Positions 1 to 6,979 of a stretch of 11,985 bases of DNA are shown one piece after another. The translations under genes and the position numbers were made by a program. The notes under the pieces were generated by a model, which saw only the letters and a list, made by a program, of their open reading frames with translations, made no database searches and was not told where the DNA came from. Location of the stretch: NCBI GenBank assembly GCA_021816545.1, contig JAKAXP010000052.1:1-11985 (forward strand). The letters are read 5' to 3'. Position 1 is the stretch's first letter. The number at the start of each line of letters is the position of its first letter. The DNA comes from Bacteroidota bacterium. Lineage in GTDB: Bacteria; Bacteroidota; Bacteroidia; Bacteroidales; VadinHA17.

Positions 1-1212
1 ATCTATCAGCAGGAGGCCTATGACATGATCTTTGACGCCTTTGCCCTGTCAGAGAAGTACAGGCTCCCGGTGCTGTTCCGGATCACAACAAGGCTGGCCC
101 ATTCCCGCTCAGCTGTAGCCAGAAAGGAAAAGACATCGCAGAATAACCTTTCCCTGCCGTCAAATCCGAGACAGTTTGTCCTTCTTCCTGCAATAGCCAG
201 GAAACAATACAGGGCTCTTACAGGACTTTACGAGAAACTGCGGACTGACCCGGTACTGGAGGCTCACAACCGTCTGGCAGGTGGCAGGGGCAGGGGAACA
301 GGGATCATTACCTGCGGTATTGCTTATAACTACCTGATGGAGAACATAGGAGACCATGCCGACGACTATCACATACTTTCTGTAGGAGCTTACCCGCTTA
401 ACAAGGAGAAAGTATCAGAGCTTGTCGGGAGATGCGACAGGGTCCTGGTGCTTGAGGAGGGTTATCCCCTTATCGAGGAACAGCTCAGGGGGCTTCTTGA
501 CCGTGATGTCACGGTGCTCGGAAGGATGGATGGCACCGTGCCGCGTGACGGTGAACTGAATCCCTCCGTTGTGGCTGTGGCCCTGGGCCGGAAGCCCGGA
601 CAGGGTAGGGAGGTGCCGTCGCTCGTGAAGCAGCGTCCCCCGTCTTTCTGCAAGGGATGCGGCCATGCTGACCTGTATGCGGCACTTTCAGAAGTGATGG
701 CAGAGGCAGGCCCGGGACGGGTATTCTCTGACATCGGGTGCTATACCCTTGGTGCACTTCCTCCATATAACATGGTAAACTCATGTGTAGATATGGGAGC
801 TTCGGTCACCATGGCAGTAGGCGCTGCCGATGCAGGACTCTTTCCGGCAGTGGCGGTAATCGGCGACTCCACCTTCACTCACTCGGGGATGACTGGACTG
901 CTTGATGCAGTAATCAAGGATTCGCCGATAACACTGATTATTTCAGACAACTCCACAACGGGCATGACCGGCGGACAGAAATCGCAGGCCACTGACAGGC
1001 TTGAGAGCATCTGTCTCGGACTGGGTGTGGATCCTGATCACCTGAAAATAATTGTTCCCCTCAGGAAAAACCATGAGGAGAATAAGAACATCATGCGTGC
1101 GGAGCTTAATCATCGAGGTCTCTCCGTAATCCTTGCAAGGCGTGAATGTATACAGACCGCATCGCGCGGTAAAAAGGCCGAAGCAGCCACCAGAAACAAA
1201 CAAGCCGAATAA
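1..1212 (+). CDS. iorA: Indolepyruvate:ferredoxin oxidoreductase alpha subunit, 5'-truncated by the window edge
   Basis: Catalytic subunit that decarboxylates arylpyruvates (transaminated aromatic amino acids) to aryl-acetyl-CoA while reducing ferredoxin, in the cytoplasm. The frame is open from base 1, so the gene starts upstream; the Met at 25 is internal. Numbering from the first visible codon, CKGCGH is at 217-222, SDIGC ends at Cys247, and the thiamine-diphosphate motif starts GDST (288-291) and reaches Asn317, followed by TGMTGGQ. The end is ARREC (Cys383) plus a 20-residue basic tail. Family knowledge: IorA usually continues into a ferredoxin domain with two 4Fe-4S clusters; no CxxCxxCxxxC motif is present here. 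Cys217, 220, 247 and 383 could hold the single proximal cluster (inference). iorB follows one base after the stop, so the two are surely co-transcribed. Substrate preference within the 2-oxoacid oxidoreductase family cannot be fixed from sequence alone. Confidence 0.92.
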   Translation: MYQQEAYDMIFDAFALSEKYRLPVLFRITTRLAHSRSAVARKEKTSQNNLSLPSNPRQFVLLPAIARKQYRALTGLYEKLRTDPVLEAHNRLAGGRGRGTGIITCGIAYNYLMENIGDHADDYHILSVGAYPLNKEKVSELVGRCDRVLVLEEGYPLIEEQLRGLLDRDVTVLGRMDGTVPRDGELNPSVVAVALGRKPGQGREVPSLVKQRPPSFCKGCGHADLYAALSEVMAEAGPGRVFSDIGCYTLGALPPYNMVNSCVDMGASVTMAVGAADAGLFPAVAVIGDSTFTHSGMTGLLDAVIKDSPITLIISDNSTTGMTGGQKSQATDRLESICLGLGVDPDHLKIIVPLRKNHEENKNIMRAELNHRGLSVILARRECIQTASRGKKAEAATRNKQAE

Positions 1213-1213
1213 T

Positions 1214-1789
1214 ATGAAATGTGATATAATACTTGCAGGCGTGGGAGGACAGGGTATTCTCTCAATTGCTGCCACGATAGGCCTTGCCGCGGTGGAACAG
1301 AACCTGTTTCTCAAGCAGGCCGAGGTTCACGGCATGAGCCAGAGGGGCGGTGATGTGCAGTCGCACCTGAGGCTTTCTGACAGGGAGATTTTTTCCGACC
1401 TGATTCCTCACGGTGGTGCCGATCTGATAATCAGTGTCGAGCCGATGGAGGCTTTGCGTTATTTGCCCTGGATCTCCGGAAGCGGATGGCTGGTGACCAA
1501 CTCGGTTCCCTACATCAACATTCCTGATTATCCTCAGGTGGAGGATGTTCTTGCTGAGCTCGGCAGGGCGGCAAATACGATAGTTATTGATGCTGACGGG
1601 ATAGCCCGTGATTTGGGCTCGGCCAGGTCCGGAAACATGGTCATCCTTGGTGCCGCCTCCTCATTCATATCTGTTCCATTTGAGGCGCTGGAGAATGCAG
1701 TCAGGAAGATGTTCGGACGCAAGGGAGAGGATGTTGTGGAGGTAAACCTGAAGGCGTTGCGTGCCGGCCGTGATGCGGCGAAAAGGTAA
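1214..1789 (+). CDS. iorB: Indolepyruvate:ferredoxin oxidoreductase beta subunit
   Basis: Partner of IorA; the gamma-type domain of 2-oxoacid:ferredoxin oxidoreductases, which helps bind CoA and completes the active site. The product is 191 residues, normal for IorB. It opens with MKCDIILAGVGGQG, the glycine-rich family signature, followed by EVHGMSQRGGDVQSHLR (residues about 37-53) and SVEPMEAL, all typical. The frame is open further upstream inside iorA, but the ATG at 1214 puts the family N-terminus at residue 1 and lies one base after the iorA stop, so it is the start. There is no Shine-Dalgarno sequence of its own apart from the purine-poor end of iorA, which suggests translational coupling. 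No oddities seen. Confidence 0.93.
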   Translation: MKCDIILAGVGGQGILSIAATIGLAAVEQNLFLKQAEVHGMSQRGGDVQSHLRLSDREIFSDLIPHGGADLIISVEPMEALRYLPWISGSGWLVTNSVPYINIPDYPQVEDVLAELGRAANTIVIDADGIARDLGSARSGNMVILGAASSFISVPFEALENAVRKMFGRKGEDVVEVNLKALRAGRDAAKR

Positions 1790-1872
1790 TTGGGGCGCCC
1801 ATAGTCATGGTCGGTAGCGGGGACAGGGTAAATCCGGTTACTGGCAAACCGGTAACACCATACCGCGCCAAA

Positions 1873-1900
1873 CAGGCCCCGGTTCAGAGACCGGGGCCTG
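1873..1900. terminator. Perfect GC-rich hairpin between convergent genes
   Basis: A perfect 10-bp inverted repeat (1873-1882 with 1891-1900, CAGGCCCCGG / CCGGGGCCTG) with an 8-base loop lies between the convergent genes iorB and ssb, about 85 bases after the iorB stop. Neither side is followed by a run of T, so it is not a classical intrinsic terminator. It may still act as a bidirectional transcription barrier or an mRNA 3'-end stabiliser. The rest of 1790-1974 shows nothing else I can support. Confidence 0.5.
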
Positions 1901-1974
1901 CCAGCGAGACACTGTTTCCGCACAACCCAACCCCTCAGTCAGATTCTCCGACTTGAAATGTAACCCGGGACATG

Positions 1975-2439
1975 CTACTTCGTCCTCGGCCTCCCCTGAC
2001 GATGAGCAGGAGCACCCGGATCAACGGCCTCAAATGGCTGACCTGTATCCGGTTCGCCGGCCATTTCCTCCCCGGGTTCGTCACCGATAAGTCCCCTGGA
2101 TTTGCCTCCCTGGCCAAGCATCACCAGGTCAGTTGCCACAATCTCGGTAATGTTCTTCTGAAGACCGTTCTTGTCGGTATAGCTGCGGTAGCTTATCCGT
2201 CCTTCGATGCATACCTCCTTTCCCTTTGAGAGATATTTTGATGTGAGTTCTGCAAGCCCGTTCCAGGCTACAATGCTGTGCCATGTTGTCTCATCGATTT
2301 TTGTGCCCTCTGAGTTCCTGTAGCTCTCATTCGTGGCGAGGTTGAAGTGAGCAACCTTTTTCCCGCTCTCAAGCGTCCTGATTTCCGGATCCTGGCCGAG
2401 ACGGCCGATCAGCTGTACCTTGTTTCTCAATGCATTCAT
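1975..2439 (-). CDS. ssb: Single-stranded DNA-binding protein, acidic C-terminal tip absent
   Basis: Binds single-stranded DNA during replication, recombination and repair. The product is 154 residues. The OB-fold domain occupies about residues 1-105: it begins MNALRNKVQLIGRLGQDPE, has KVAHFNLATNESY, WHSIVAWNGLAE and KGKEVCIEGRISYRSY, and ends near EIVATDLVMLG, all standard for bacterial SSB. The tail (about 106-154) is short, Gly/Pro-rich and ends QGRPRTK. Family knowledge: most bacterial SSBs end in an acidic tip such as DDDIPF that recruits partner proteins; it is missing here. I read the other two frames through the 3' end: one gives EAEDE but no PF terminus, so a single frameshift does not simply restore the tip. 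The ATG at 2439 has only a weak upstream AAAAGG. The gene is divergent from the zinc-ribbon gene. It may be a secondary SSB paralogue. Confidence 0.9.
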   Translation of the reverse strand: MNALRNKVQLIGRLGQDPEIRTLESGKKVAHFNLATNESYRNSEGTKIDETTWHSIVAWNGLAELTSKYLSKGKEVCIEGRISYRSYTDKNGLQKNITEIVATDLVMLGQGGKSRGLIGDEPGEEMAGEPDTGQPFEAVDPGAPAHRQGRPRTK

Positions 2440-2547
2440 GACCTTTTGATTTTTAGTTATTAATGCTGTTAACAGTACAAAATTGCATCCTGCCGTTCAC
2501 ATGATCCGGTTGTTAATCACTTCTATACATTTAGCAGTCGTTTATAT

Positions 2548-2561
2548 CCGTTTGTAAACGG
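2548..2561. promoter_or_regulatory. 14-bp dyad in the ssb / zinc-ribbon divergent region
   Basis: CCGTTT-GT-AAACGG is a perfect dyad with 6-bp arms and a 2-base centre; the flanking bases extend it by one A-T pair and one G-T wobble. It sits in the 208-base region between two divergent genes, 108 bases upstream of the ssb start and 86 upstream of the zinc-ribbon start. The shape suits a small dimeric repressor, but no regulator is encoded nearby and only one copy is seen, so the operator role is inference. Confidence 0.25.
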
Positions 2562-2623
2562 GTTAAAGAATAGTAATCAAACTGATATGGGCATTTTTGA
2601 TTATCTGTTCCGGGAAAATGTTT

Positions 2624-2631
2624 TAACTTTA
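2624..2631 (+). promoter_or_regulatory. Possible -7 element for the zinc-ribbon gene
   Basis: TAACTTTA matches the Bacteroidota -7 consensus TAnnTTTG except at the last base. A TTTG lies upstream at 2596-2599, but the spacing (24 bases) is longer than the usual 19-21. Initiation about 7 bases downstream would leave a leader of roughly 10 bases before the GTG at 2648. Weak evidence. Confidence 0.25.
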
Positions 2632-2647
2632 TGAAAACATTACTGCT

Positions 2648-3040
2648 GTGGAAAGAGTATGTCTTGACTGCGGAGCCCGTCTCCTTGGGCGGTCTGATAA
2701 GAAATTCTGTTCCGATCAGTGCCGCAACAACTACAATAACCGTCTTAACCGTGACCAGAACAATTATGTGCGCAATGTGCATGCACAGCTCAGGCGCAAC
2801 AGGAAGGTACTGGCAGACCTGTTTGAAGCAGGGCATCACCGGATTCACCGGGATGCACTTCTGGCCCATGGATACAATTTCACGTTTTTCACCCACCTTG
2901 TTGAAACAAGGGATGGGCTGAGATGGCTATACTGCTTTGAGTACGGATTCAGGGACTCAGGGGCAGGTTATCTCGAACTCATGAAGAGCAGTGCCTACCT
3001 GGAAGGTTGTGTACCGGAGGCGGAACCGGGATTGATGTAA
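2648..3040 (+). CDS. Small zinc-ribbon protein, Bacteroidota-conserved type
   Basis: Function unknown. The product is 130 residues with an N-terminal zinc ribbon: Cys5-x2-Cys8, then 12 residues, then Cys21-x3-Cys25 (GRSDKKFCSDQC), followed by NNYNNRLNRDQNNYVRNV, which is rich in Asn and basic residues. The C-terminal half (about 45-130) has no Cys pair and no membrane segment. This architecture resembles a common Bacteroidota family often annotated with a DUF2116-like zinc ribbon (recognised from memory). The start is GTG at 2648: the frame is closed by a stop at 2624 and holds no ATG before the ribbon. An ATG at 2631 lies in another frame. A nucleic-acid or protein-binding role is plausible from the ribbon alone. 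It is divergent from ssb and 95 bases before the thioredoxin-fold gene. Confidence 0.75.
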   Translation: MERVCLDCGARLLGRSDKKFCSDQCRNNYNNRLNRDQNNYVRNVHAQLRRNRKVLADLFEAGHHRIHRDALLAHGYNFTFFTHLVETRDGLRWLYCFEYGFRDSGAGYLELMKSSAYLEGCVPEAEPGLM

Positions 3041-3108
3041 AGGATCTCTGCTTATGCCGGCTGCCAAAAAACAGGTTCATCTGATATTACGGGAATAACG
3101 AAAATATT

Positions 3109-3116
3109 TATTTTTG
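3109..3116 (+). promoter_or_regulatory. Bacteroidota -7 element upstream of the thioredoxin-fold gene
   Basis: TATTTTTG is an exact match to TAnnTTTG, in an AT-rich stretch 19 bases before the ATG at 3136. No clear TTTG is found at the -33 position, so the match rests on one element. A short purine run (AAAGAGAG) precedes the start codon. Confidence 0.4.
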
Positions 3117-3135
3117 AATTTCATAAAGAGAGTGA

Positions 3136-3666
3136 ATGAAAACAACAATAACATTTGCAGCGGCGCTGCTGATCGGATTATCTGCCTCTTTGAACGGGCA
3201 GAAAGTATATGAAAACAACTATCTGGTAAAGGTCGGAGATACTGCTCCTGACTTTACAATCAGGGAGGCAGGGGGAAGGAGCTATAAGCTGTCTGACCTC
3301 CGGGGAAAGGTCGTGATGCTGCAGTTCACTGCCAGCTGGTGCAGTGTATGCCGTAAGGAGATGCCCTTCATTGAGGAGGAGATCTGGCTGCCGGGAAAGA
3401 AACAGGGATTGGTTGTGATTGGCATTGACCGTGACGAGCCTGAGGAAACCGTAAAGAAATTTGCCACCGACATGAAAATAACATATCCCCTGGCGCTCGA
3501 TCCGGGAGCTGAAATATTCGCATTGTTTGCAGAAAAGGAAGCAGGAGTGACCCGGAACGTTATAATTGACCGGAACGGCAAAATCATCTTCCTTACCCGC
3601 CTCTTCGAACGGGAAGAGTTTGACAGGATGAAGGGAATTATCTTCGCCGAACTGTCAAAAAAATAA
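3136..3666 (+). CDS. Secreted thioredoxin-fold thiol protein (TlpA/ResA-like)
   Basis: Probable periplasmic or lipid-anchor-free exported thiol:disulfide protein of the TlpA/ResA/AhpC-TSA group. The product is 176 residues: a signal peptide of about 21 residues (MKTTITFAAALLIGLSASLNG), then VGDTAPDFTIREAGG, LSDLRGKVVMLQFTASWC, the active site Cys69-Ser-Val-Cys72 and a typical central insert (VVIGIDRDEPEETVKKF). The thioredoxin fold normally has a cis-Pro in GVPTT before the last strands; here the segment is GVTRNVIIDRNGKI with Thr139-Arg140 instead. I recall this TRN variant in other Bacteroidota proteins, so it may define a subfamily rather than a mutation. Partner and substrate are unknown. 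The barrel-protein gene follows after 98 bases with possibly its own promoter, so an operon is uncertain. Confidence 0.82.
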   Translation: MKTTITFAAALLIGLSASLNGQKVYENNYLVKVGDTAPDFTIREAGGRSYKLSDLRGKVVMLQFTASWCSVCRKEMPFIEEEIWLPGKKQGLVVIGIDRDEPEETVKKFATDMKITYPLALDPGAEIFALFAEKEAGVTRNVIIDRNGKIIFLTRLFEREEFDRMKGIIFAELSKK

Positions 3667-3764
3667 AAAATCCACCACTTTCCTGCCTGCTGGTGCAACC
3701 TTTGACCGGTTACTTGCGTTTATCAGAACAACAACTACTGTTCAATAAACCAAAACTGCGAAAA

Positions 3765-4382
3765 ATGAAAAAGTTCATTGTCATTGTTCTTGCACTGGTT
3801 CTTGCCGCACCGTTGTATTCACAGGTTAAATTCGGTCTTAAGGCCGGGGCAAGCACCGATTTCACCTTTACGGATCAGACCATCCAGGGTACCGATTTTG
3901 AGGTGATTCTTCAGAATGCCAAGGATGCCGAATGGGGATTCCAGGGAGGAGTATTCATGAGGGCTTCCTTTGCAGGCTTTTATATTCAGCCTGAACTTCT
4001 CCTGGCCACTGCCACCAACTCCGTCACCTATGATGATGTTGAGGCCGGCGGTGCACCGGTGATCTATAACCAGAAATTCAACAAACTGAATATCCCGGTT
4101 CTTCTCGGGGTCAAGGTTGGCCCGCTCAGGCTCAATGCCGGACCTGCCGCCTCTGTCATGATATCAGACCCGAAGGAGGTCATTGAAGGTGCTACGTACA
4201 AGAGGGCAACATTCGGTTACCAGGCCGGACTGGGATTTGACCTGTTCAAGAAGCTTACTGTTGACCTGAGGTATGAGGGAAACCTGAATCAGTTCGGAGA
4301 CCAGATAGAGATTGGTGGCGAGACCTTCGTTCTTGATGACCGCACAGGTGCTCTGCTTGTCCAGGTGGGCTTCATATTCTGA
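3765..4382 (+). CDS. Outer-membrane beta-barrel protein (PorT/OMP_b-brl-like)
   Basis: The product is 205 residues. The signal peptide is MKKFIVIVLALVLAAPLYS; the mature part opens QVKFGLKAGAS and alternates polar and hydrophobic residues with Gly-rich turns (GFQGGVFMRASFAGFYIQPELLL, LNIPVLLGVKVGPLRLNAG, FGYQAGLGFDLFKKLTVDLRYEG), ending LVQVGFIF. The terminal Phe fits the BAM insertion signal. KLNIPVLLGVK and the length fit the Bacteroidota outer-membrane barrel family with PorT-like members (PF13568 type, from memory). The frame is open upstream to a GTG at 3693, but the ATG at 3765 starts the signal peptide and is the better start. A CTTG at 3713-3716 and TACTGTTC at 3736-3743, 19 bases apart, could be a weak promoter. 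The ligand or role is unknown. A strong terminator follows. Confidence 0.85.
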   Translation: MKKFIVIVLALVLAAPLYSQVKFGLKAGASTDFTFTDQTIQGTDFEVILQNAKDAEWGFQGGVFMRASFAGFYIQPELLLATATNSVTYDDVEAGGAPVIYNQKFNKLNIPVLLGVKVGPLRLNAGPAASVMISDPKEVIEGATYKRATFGYQAGLGFDLFKKLTVDLRYEGNLNQFGDQIEIGGETFVLDDRTGALLVQVGFIF

Positions 4383-4396
4383 GATCTGTAACATAC

Positions 4397-4437
4397 AAAA
4401 GAGCTCTTCCCCTGCCCGGCGGAAGAGTTCTTTTTTT
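4397..4437 (+). terminator. Strong intrinsic terminator after the barrel-protein gene
   Basis: Stem 4401-4410 (GAGCTCTTCC) pairs with 4421-4430 (GGAAGAGTTC), 10 bp with one G-U pair, around a 10-base loop. Seven T follow at 4431-4437, and AAAA at 4397-4400 extends the pairing. It begins 15 bases after the stop codon and ends the transcription unit before cls. Confidence 0.92.
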
Positions 4438-4468
4438 ATATTTACCAAAGCATGTTAACGGAGAAGAG

Positions 4469-5935
4469 ATGATTCTGGCTGGAACGGCTATTTCTGTTGT
4501 CAAGAACGTTCTGACGGTTATCTACCTGATATCTGTCTTTGCCATCTGTCTTATGATTGTTTTTGAGAACAGGAACCCGCTCAAAACCCTTTCATGGATG
4601 CTGGTGATACTCTTTATCCCTGTGGTGGGCATCATAGTCTATTTCTTTTTCGGCCGCAATTACCGCAAACAAAAGATTTATACCCGGAAGAGTATGGCTG
4701 ACAGCGCAAGGATGGCAGACTATGCTGACCGGCAGGTAGGTCTGCTCTCAACAGTGCTGGCCCGCGAGAGTGATGCCATCAGGTCAAAGGAGCATCTGAT
4801 ACACCTTATGCTTCGCAACAACAGGTCACTGCTGACACTTGACAACAAACTCGATCTCCTGGTGAACGGAAGCCAGACCTTCCCGGCAATGCTTGATGCT
4901 ATCGCTTCGGCAACCAGCTTCGTTCACCTTGAGTTCTACCGGATTGAACCTGACATCCTTGGTACTGAGTTCAGCGACCTGATGAAGCGCAAAGCCCGGG
5001 AAGGGGTTAAGGTCAGAGTCATATATGACGATGTCGGGAGCTGGAACATCCGCAAACCGTATATAAAAAGGATGAGGGAAGCCGGTGTCCAGATTTACCC
5101 TTTCATCCCTGTCCGCTTTCCCAGCCTCTCCAGTAAGATCAACTACCGTAATCACCGGAAGATACTTGTGGTTGATGGCAAGGTTGGCTTTGTCGGAGGG
5201 CTGAATATCGCAGACAAGTACCTGCATGGCCTGCCTCATCTCGGGGCATGGATAGACACTCACCTGAAGGTTGAGGGGGAAGCCGTGGCAGCACTCGACA
5301 GGGTGTTCATTGCCGACTGGGATTTTGTGAGCGGGGAAGAACTACCCCCTGATGGTTCTCTCGGAAAGGTGGTACATACAGGAAACAGGTGCCTCGTCCA
5401 GGTGGCATCCAGCGGCCCCGACACTGACTGGGCAACGATCATGCAGGTCTACTTCTCCGCCATCGCCACAGCGAAATCGTCAATCTATCTTACTTCCCCC
5501 TACTTCAGCCCTGATGAGAGTCTTCTTACAGCCCTGAAAACGGCTGCACTGAGCGGAGTGGATGTAAGGATGATCTTTCCGCAATACTCTGACTCCATAA
5601 TTGCCAACTGGAACACCATGTCATACATTACAGAATTGCTTGAAGCCGGAGTAAGGATTTTCCTGTACCGTAACGGCTTCATTCATTCAAAATACCTGCT
5701 TGTTGATAACATTTTCTCCTCGGTGGGGTCACCAAATGTGGACGTCCGCAGCTTCGACCTTGACTTTGAGGTCACAGCCCTCATTTACGATGAGAACTTT
5801 GCACTCCGGCTGGGAGTGCTGTTTGCCGAGGATCTCAAGAACTGTACCGAGGTTACTTTGCAGGAATGGGAGAAACGGAGCAGGAGGGAGAGATATAAGG
5901 AATCCCTCGCGCGGATATTCGGTCCTCTCTATTAA
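4469..5935 (+). CDS. cls: Cardiolipin synthase
   Basis: Inner-membrane phospholipase-D-superfamily enzyme that transfers a phosphatidyl group, normally between two phosphatidylglycerols, to give cardiolipin and glycerol. The product is 488 residues, the usual Cls length. Two N-terminal membrane helices (about 8-32 and 38-61) form the PLDc_N region with NPLKTLSWMLVILFIPVVG. The two catalytic HKD motifs are intact: His229-x-Lys231-x4-Asp236 (HRKILVVD, then GFVGGLNIADKY) and His406-x-Lys408-x4-Asp413 (HSKYLLVD, then SSVGSPNVDVRS). The protein ends RIFGPLY. The start is ATG at 4469 with a GGAGAAGAG Shine-Dalgarno-like run directly before it, unusual in Bacteroidota. mltG begins 11 bases after the stop, so the pair is probably one transcript; both act on the envelope. 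Confidence 0.95.
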   Translation: MILAGTAISVVKNVLTVIYLISVFAICLMIVFENRNPLKTLSWMLVILFIPVVGIIVYFFFGRNYRKQKIYTRKSMADSARMADYADRQVGLLSTVLARESDAIRSKEHLIHLMLRNNRSLLTLDNKLDLLVNGSQTFPAMLDAIASATSFVHLEFYRIEPDILGTEFSDLMKRKAREGVKVRVIYDDVGSWNIRKPYIKRMREAGVQIYPFIPVRFPSLSSKINYRNHRKILVVDGKVGFVGGLNIADKYLHGLPHLGAWIDTHLKVEGEAVAALDRVFIADWDFVSGEELPPDGSLGKVVHTGNRCLVQVASSGPDTDWATIMQVYFSAIATAKSSIYLTSPYFSPDESLLTALKTAALSGVDVRMIFPQYSDSIIANWNTMSYITELLEAGVRIFLYRNGFIHSKYLLVDNIFSSVGSPNVDVRSFDLDFEVTALIYDENFALRLGVLFAEDLKNCTEVTLQEWEKRSRRERYKESLARIFGPLY

Positions 5936-5946
5936 TTTCGCACCCT

Positions 5947-6972
5947 ATGAAAAGAATACTTCTCACACTCTTTTATATTGTCATTGCTACGGGACTTGCG
6001 GCTGTGGTGTTCCTCTGGTCCATTGTGCTCAGGGAGAATGTAAAGGCTGAGGAGCCTGTCAGGATCTATCTTCCGACTGGTTCTGACTTCAGGGTTCTGA
6101 AAGACACCCTTGACAGGGCAGATATACTGCGAAACCGGAAGAGTTTTCTGATTACATCCAGGCTTAAATCATTCGGAAGGACCGTCAAACCCGGATCTTA
6201 CATAATTGAACCTGGAATGAGCAACAACAGACTTGTGAACATGTTCCGCTCAGGCCGGCAGGCTCCTGTAAATGTGACATTCAACAATATCCGCACTCTC
6301 GGTGAACTGGCAGGGAAGATCGGGAGGCAGATAGAAGCCGACTCGGCATCCCTGACAGCATTCTTGAATGATGAGTCCAACTATTCTGAGGACGGATTTG
6401 ACGTCCGGACTGTAATATCAGTTTTTATTCCTGACACATACCAGCTTTACTGGTCTGTTGACGCCCGCGGATTCTACCGCAGGATGCTGAAGGAGTACCG
6501 TGATTACTGGAATAAAGAACGGAGGGCTCTGGCTGAGGCAAAGGGACTGACGCCTGCAGAGGTGTCTGTTATGGCCTCCATTGTTGATGAGGAGGCATCA
6601 AAGGAAGATGAAAAGCCGCGTATAGCGGGGGTTTATATAAACAGGCTGCGCGCAGGAATGCCACTCCAGGCTGACCCGACTGTTAAATTTGCCGTCAATG
6701 ACTTCACCCTGAGGCGTGTACTTAACAGGCACCTGGAGGTTGATTCGCCCTATAATACATATAAGTATGCCGGTCTGCCCCCGGGTCCGATACGGTGCCC
6801 TTCACGCTCCGGCCTTGATGCAGTGCTCAATGCCGAGGATCATGAATACCTGTTCTTTGTTGCCCGGCCTGACGGGTCAGGGTACCATCATTTCTCCCGA
6901 ACCCTTGCCGAGCATAACAGGTACGCCGAATCATACCGGCGTGAACTGAACAGGAGGAGGATTTACAGGTAA
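5947..6972 (+). CDS. mltG: Endolytic murein transglycosylase MltG (YceG-like)
   Basis: Cleaves nascent peptidoglycan strands inside the chain, thought to act as a chain terminator near the synthesis machinery. The product is 341 residues, normal for the family. One N-terminal membrane helix (about 3-26) anchors it, with the bulk outside the cytoplasm. Residues about 38-100 form the LysM-like part (VRIYLPTGSDFRVLKDTL). The catalytic YceG domain carries ASIVDEEASKEDEKPRIAGVYINRLRAGMPLQADPTV; Glu216 in SIVDEE aligns with the catalytic Glu of E. coli MltG (alignment by eye). Further family blocks are SPYNTYKYAGLPPGPI and a C-terminal YLFFVARPDGSGYHHFSRTLAEHN. The ATG at 5947 follows cls by 11 bases without a clear Shine-Dalgarno; it is probably expressed from the cls transcript. 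Confidence 0.95.
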   Translation: MKRILLTLFYIVIATGLAAVVFLWSIVLRENVKAEEPVRIYLPTGSDFRVLKDTLDRADILRNRKSFLITSRLKSFGRTVKPGSYIIEPGMSNNRLVNMFRSGRQAPVNVTFNNIRTLGELAGKIGRQIEADSASLTAFLNDESNYSEDGFDVRTVISVFIPDTYQLYWSVDARGFYRRMLKEYRDYWNKERRALAEAKGLTPAEVSVMASIVDEEASKEDEKPRIAGVYINRLRAGMPLQADPTVKFAVNDFTLRRVLNRHLEVDSPYNTYKYAGLPPGPIRCPSRSGLDAVLNAEDHEYLFFVARPDGSGYHHFSRTLAEHNRYAESYRRELNRRRIYR

Positions 6973-6979
6973 GCCCTGA

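Noticed and set aside
1133..1213. Longer iorB start inside iorA
   Set aside because: The extra 27 residues overlap the IorA coding tail in another frame and precede the family N-terminus; the ATG at 1214 is the natural start.
1811..1860. Repeated CCGGTTA / CCGGTAA near the iorB end as a repeat array
   Set aside because: Only two imperfect copies are present, too few to support a repeat or binding-site array.
1975..2060. Frameshift hiding the SSB acidic tip
   Set aside because: One alternative frame gives EAEDE, but it continues about 20 residues or more past it without a Pro-Phe terminus, so a simple frameshift is not supported; kept only as something to verify.
2531..2896. Minus-strand open frame covering the zinc-ribbon gene start
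   Set aside because: It is antisense to the clear CxxC/CxxxC protein and would overlap the divergent promoter region; no motif supports it.
3693..3764. Upstream GTG start for the outer-membrane barrel protein
   Set aside because: It would put 24 polar residues before a perfect signal peptide; the ATG at 3765 fits export.
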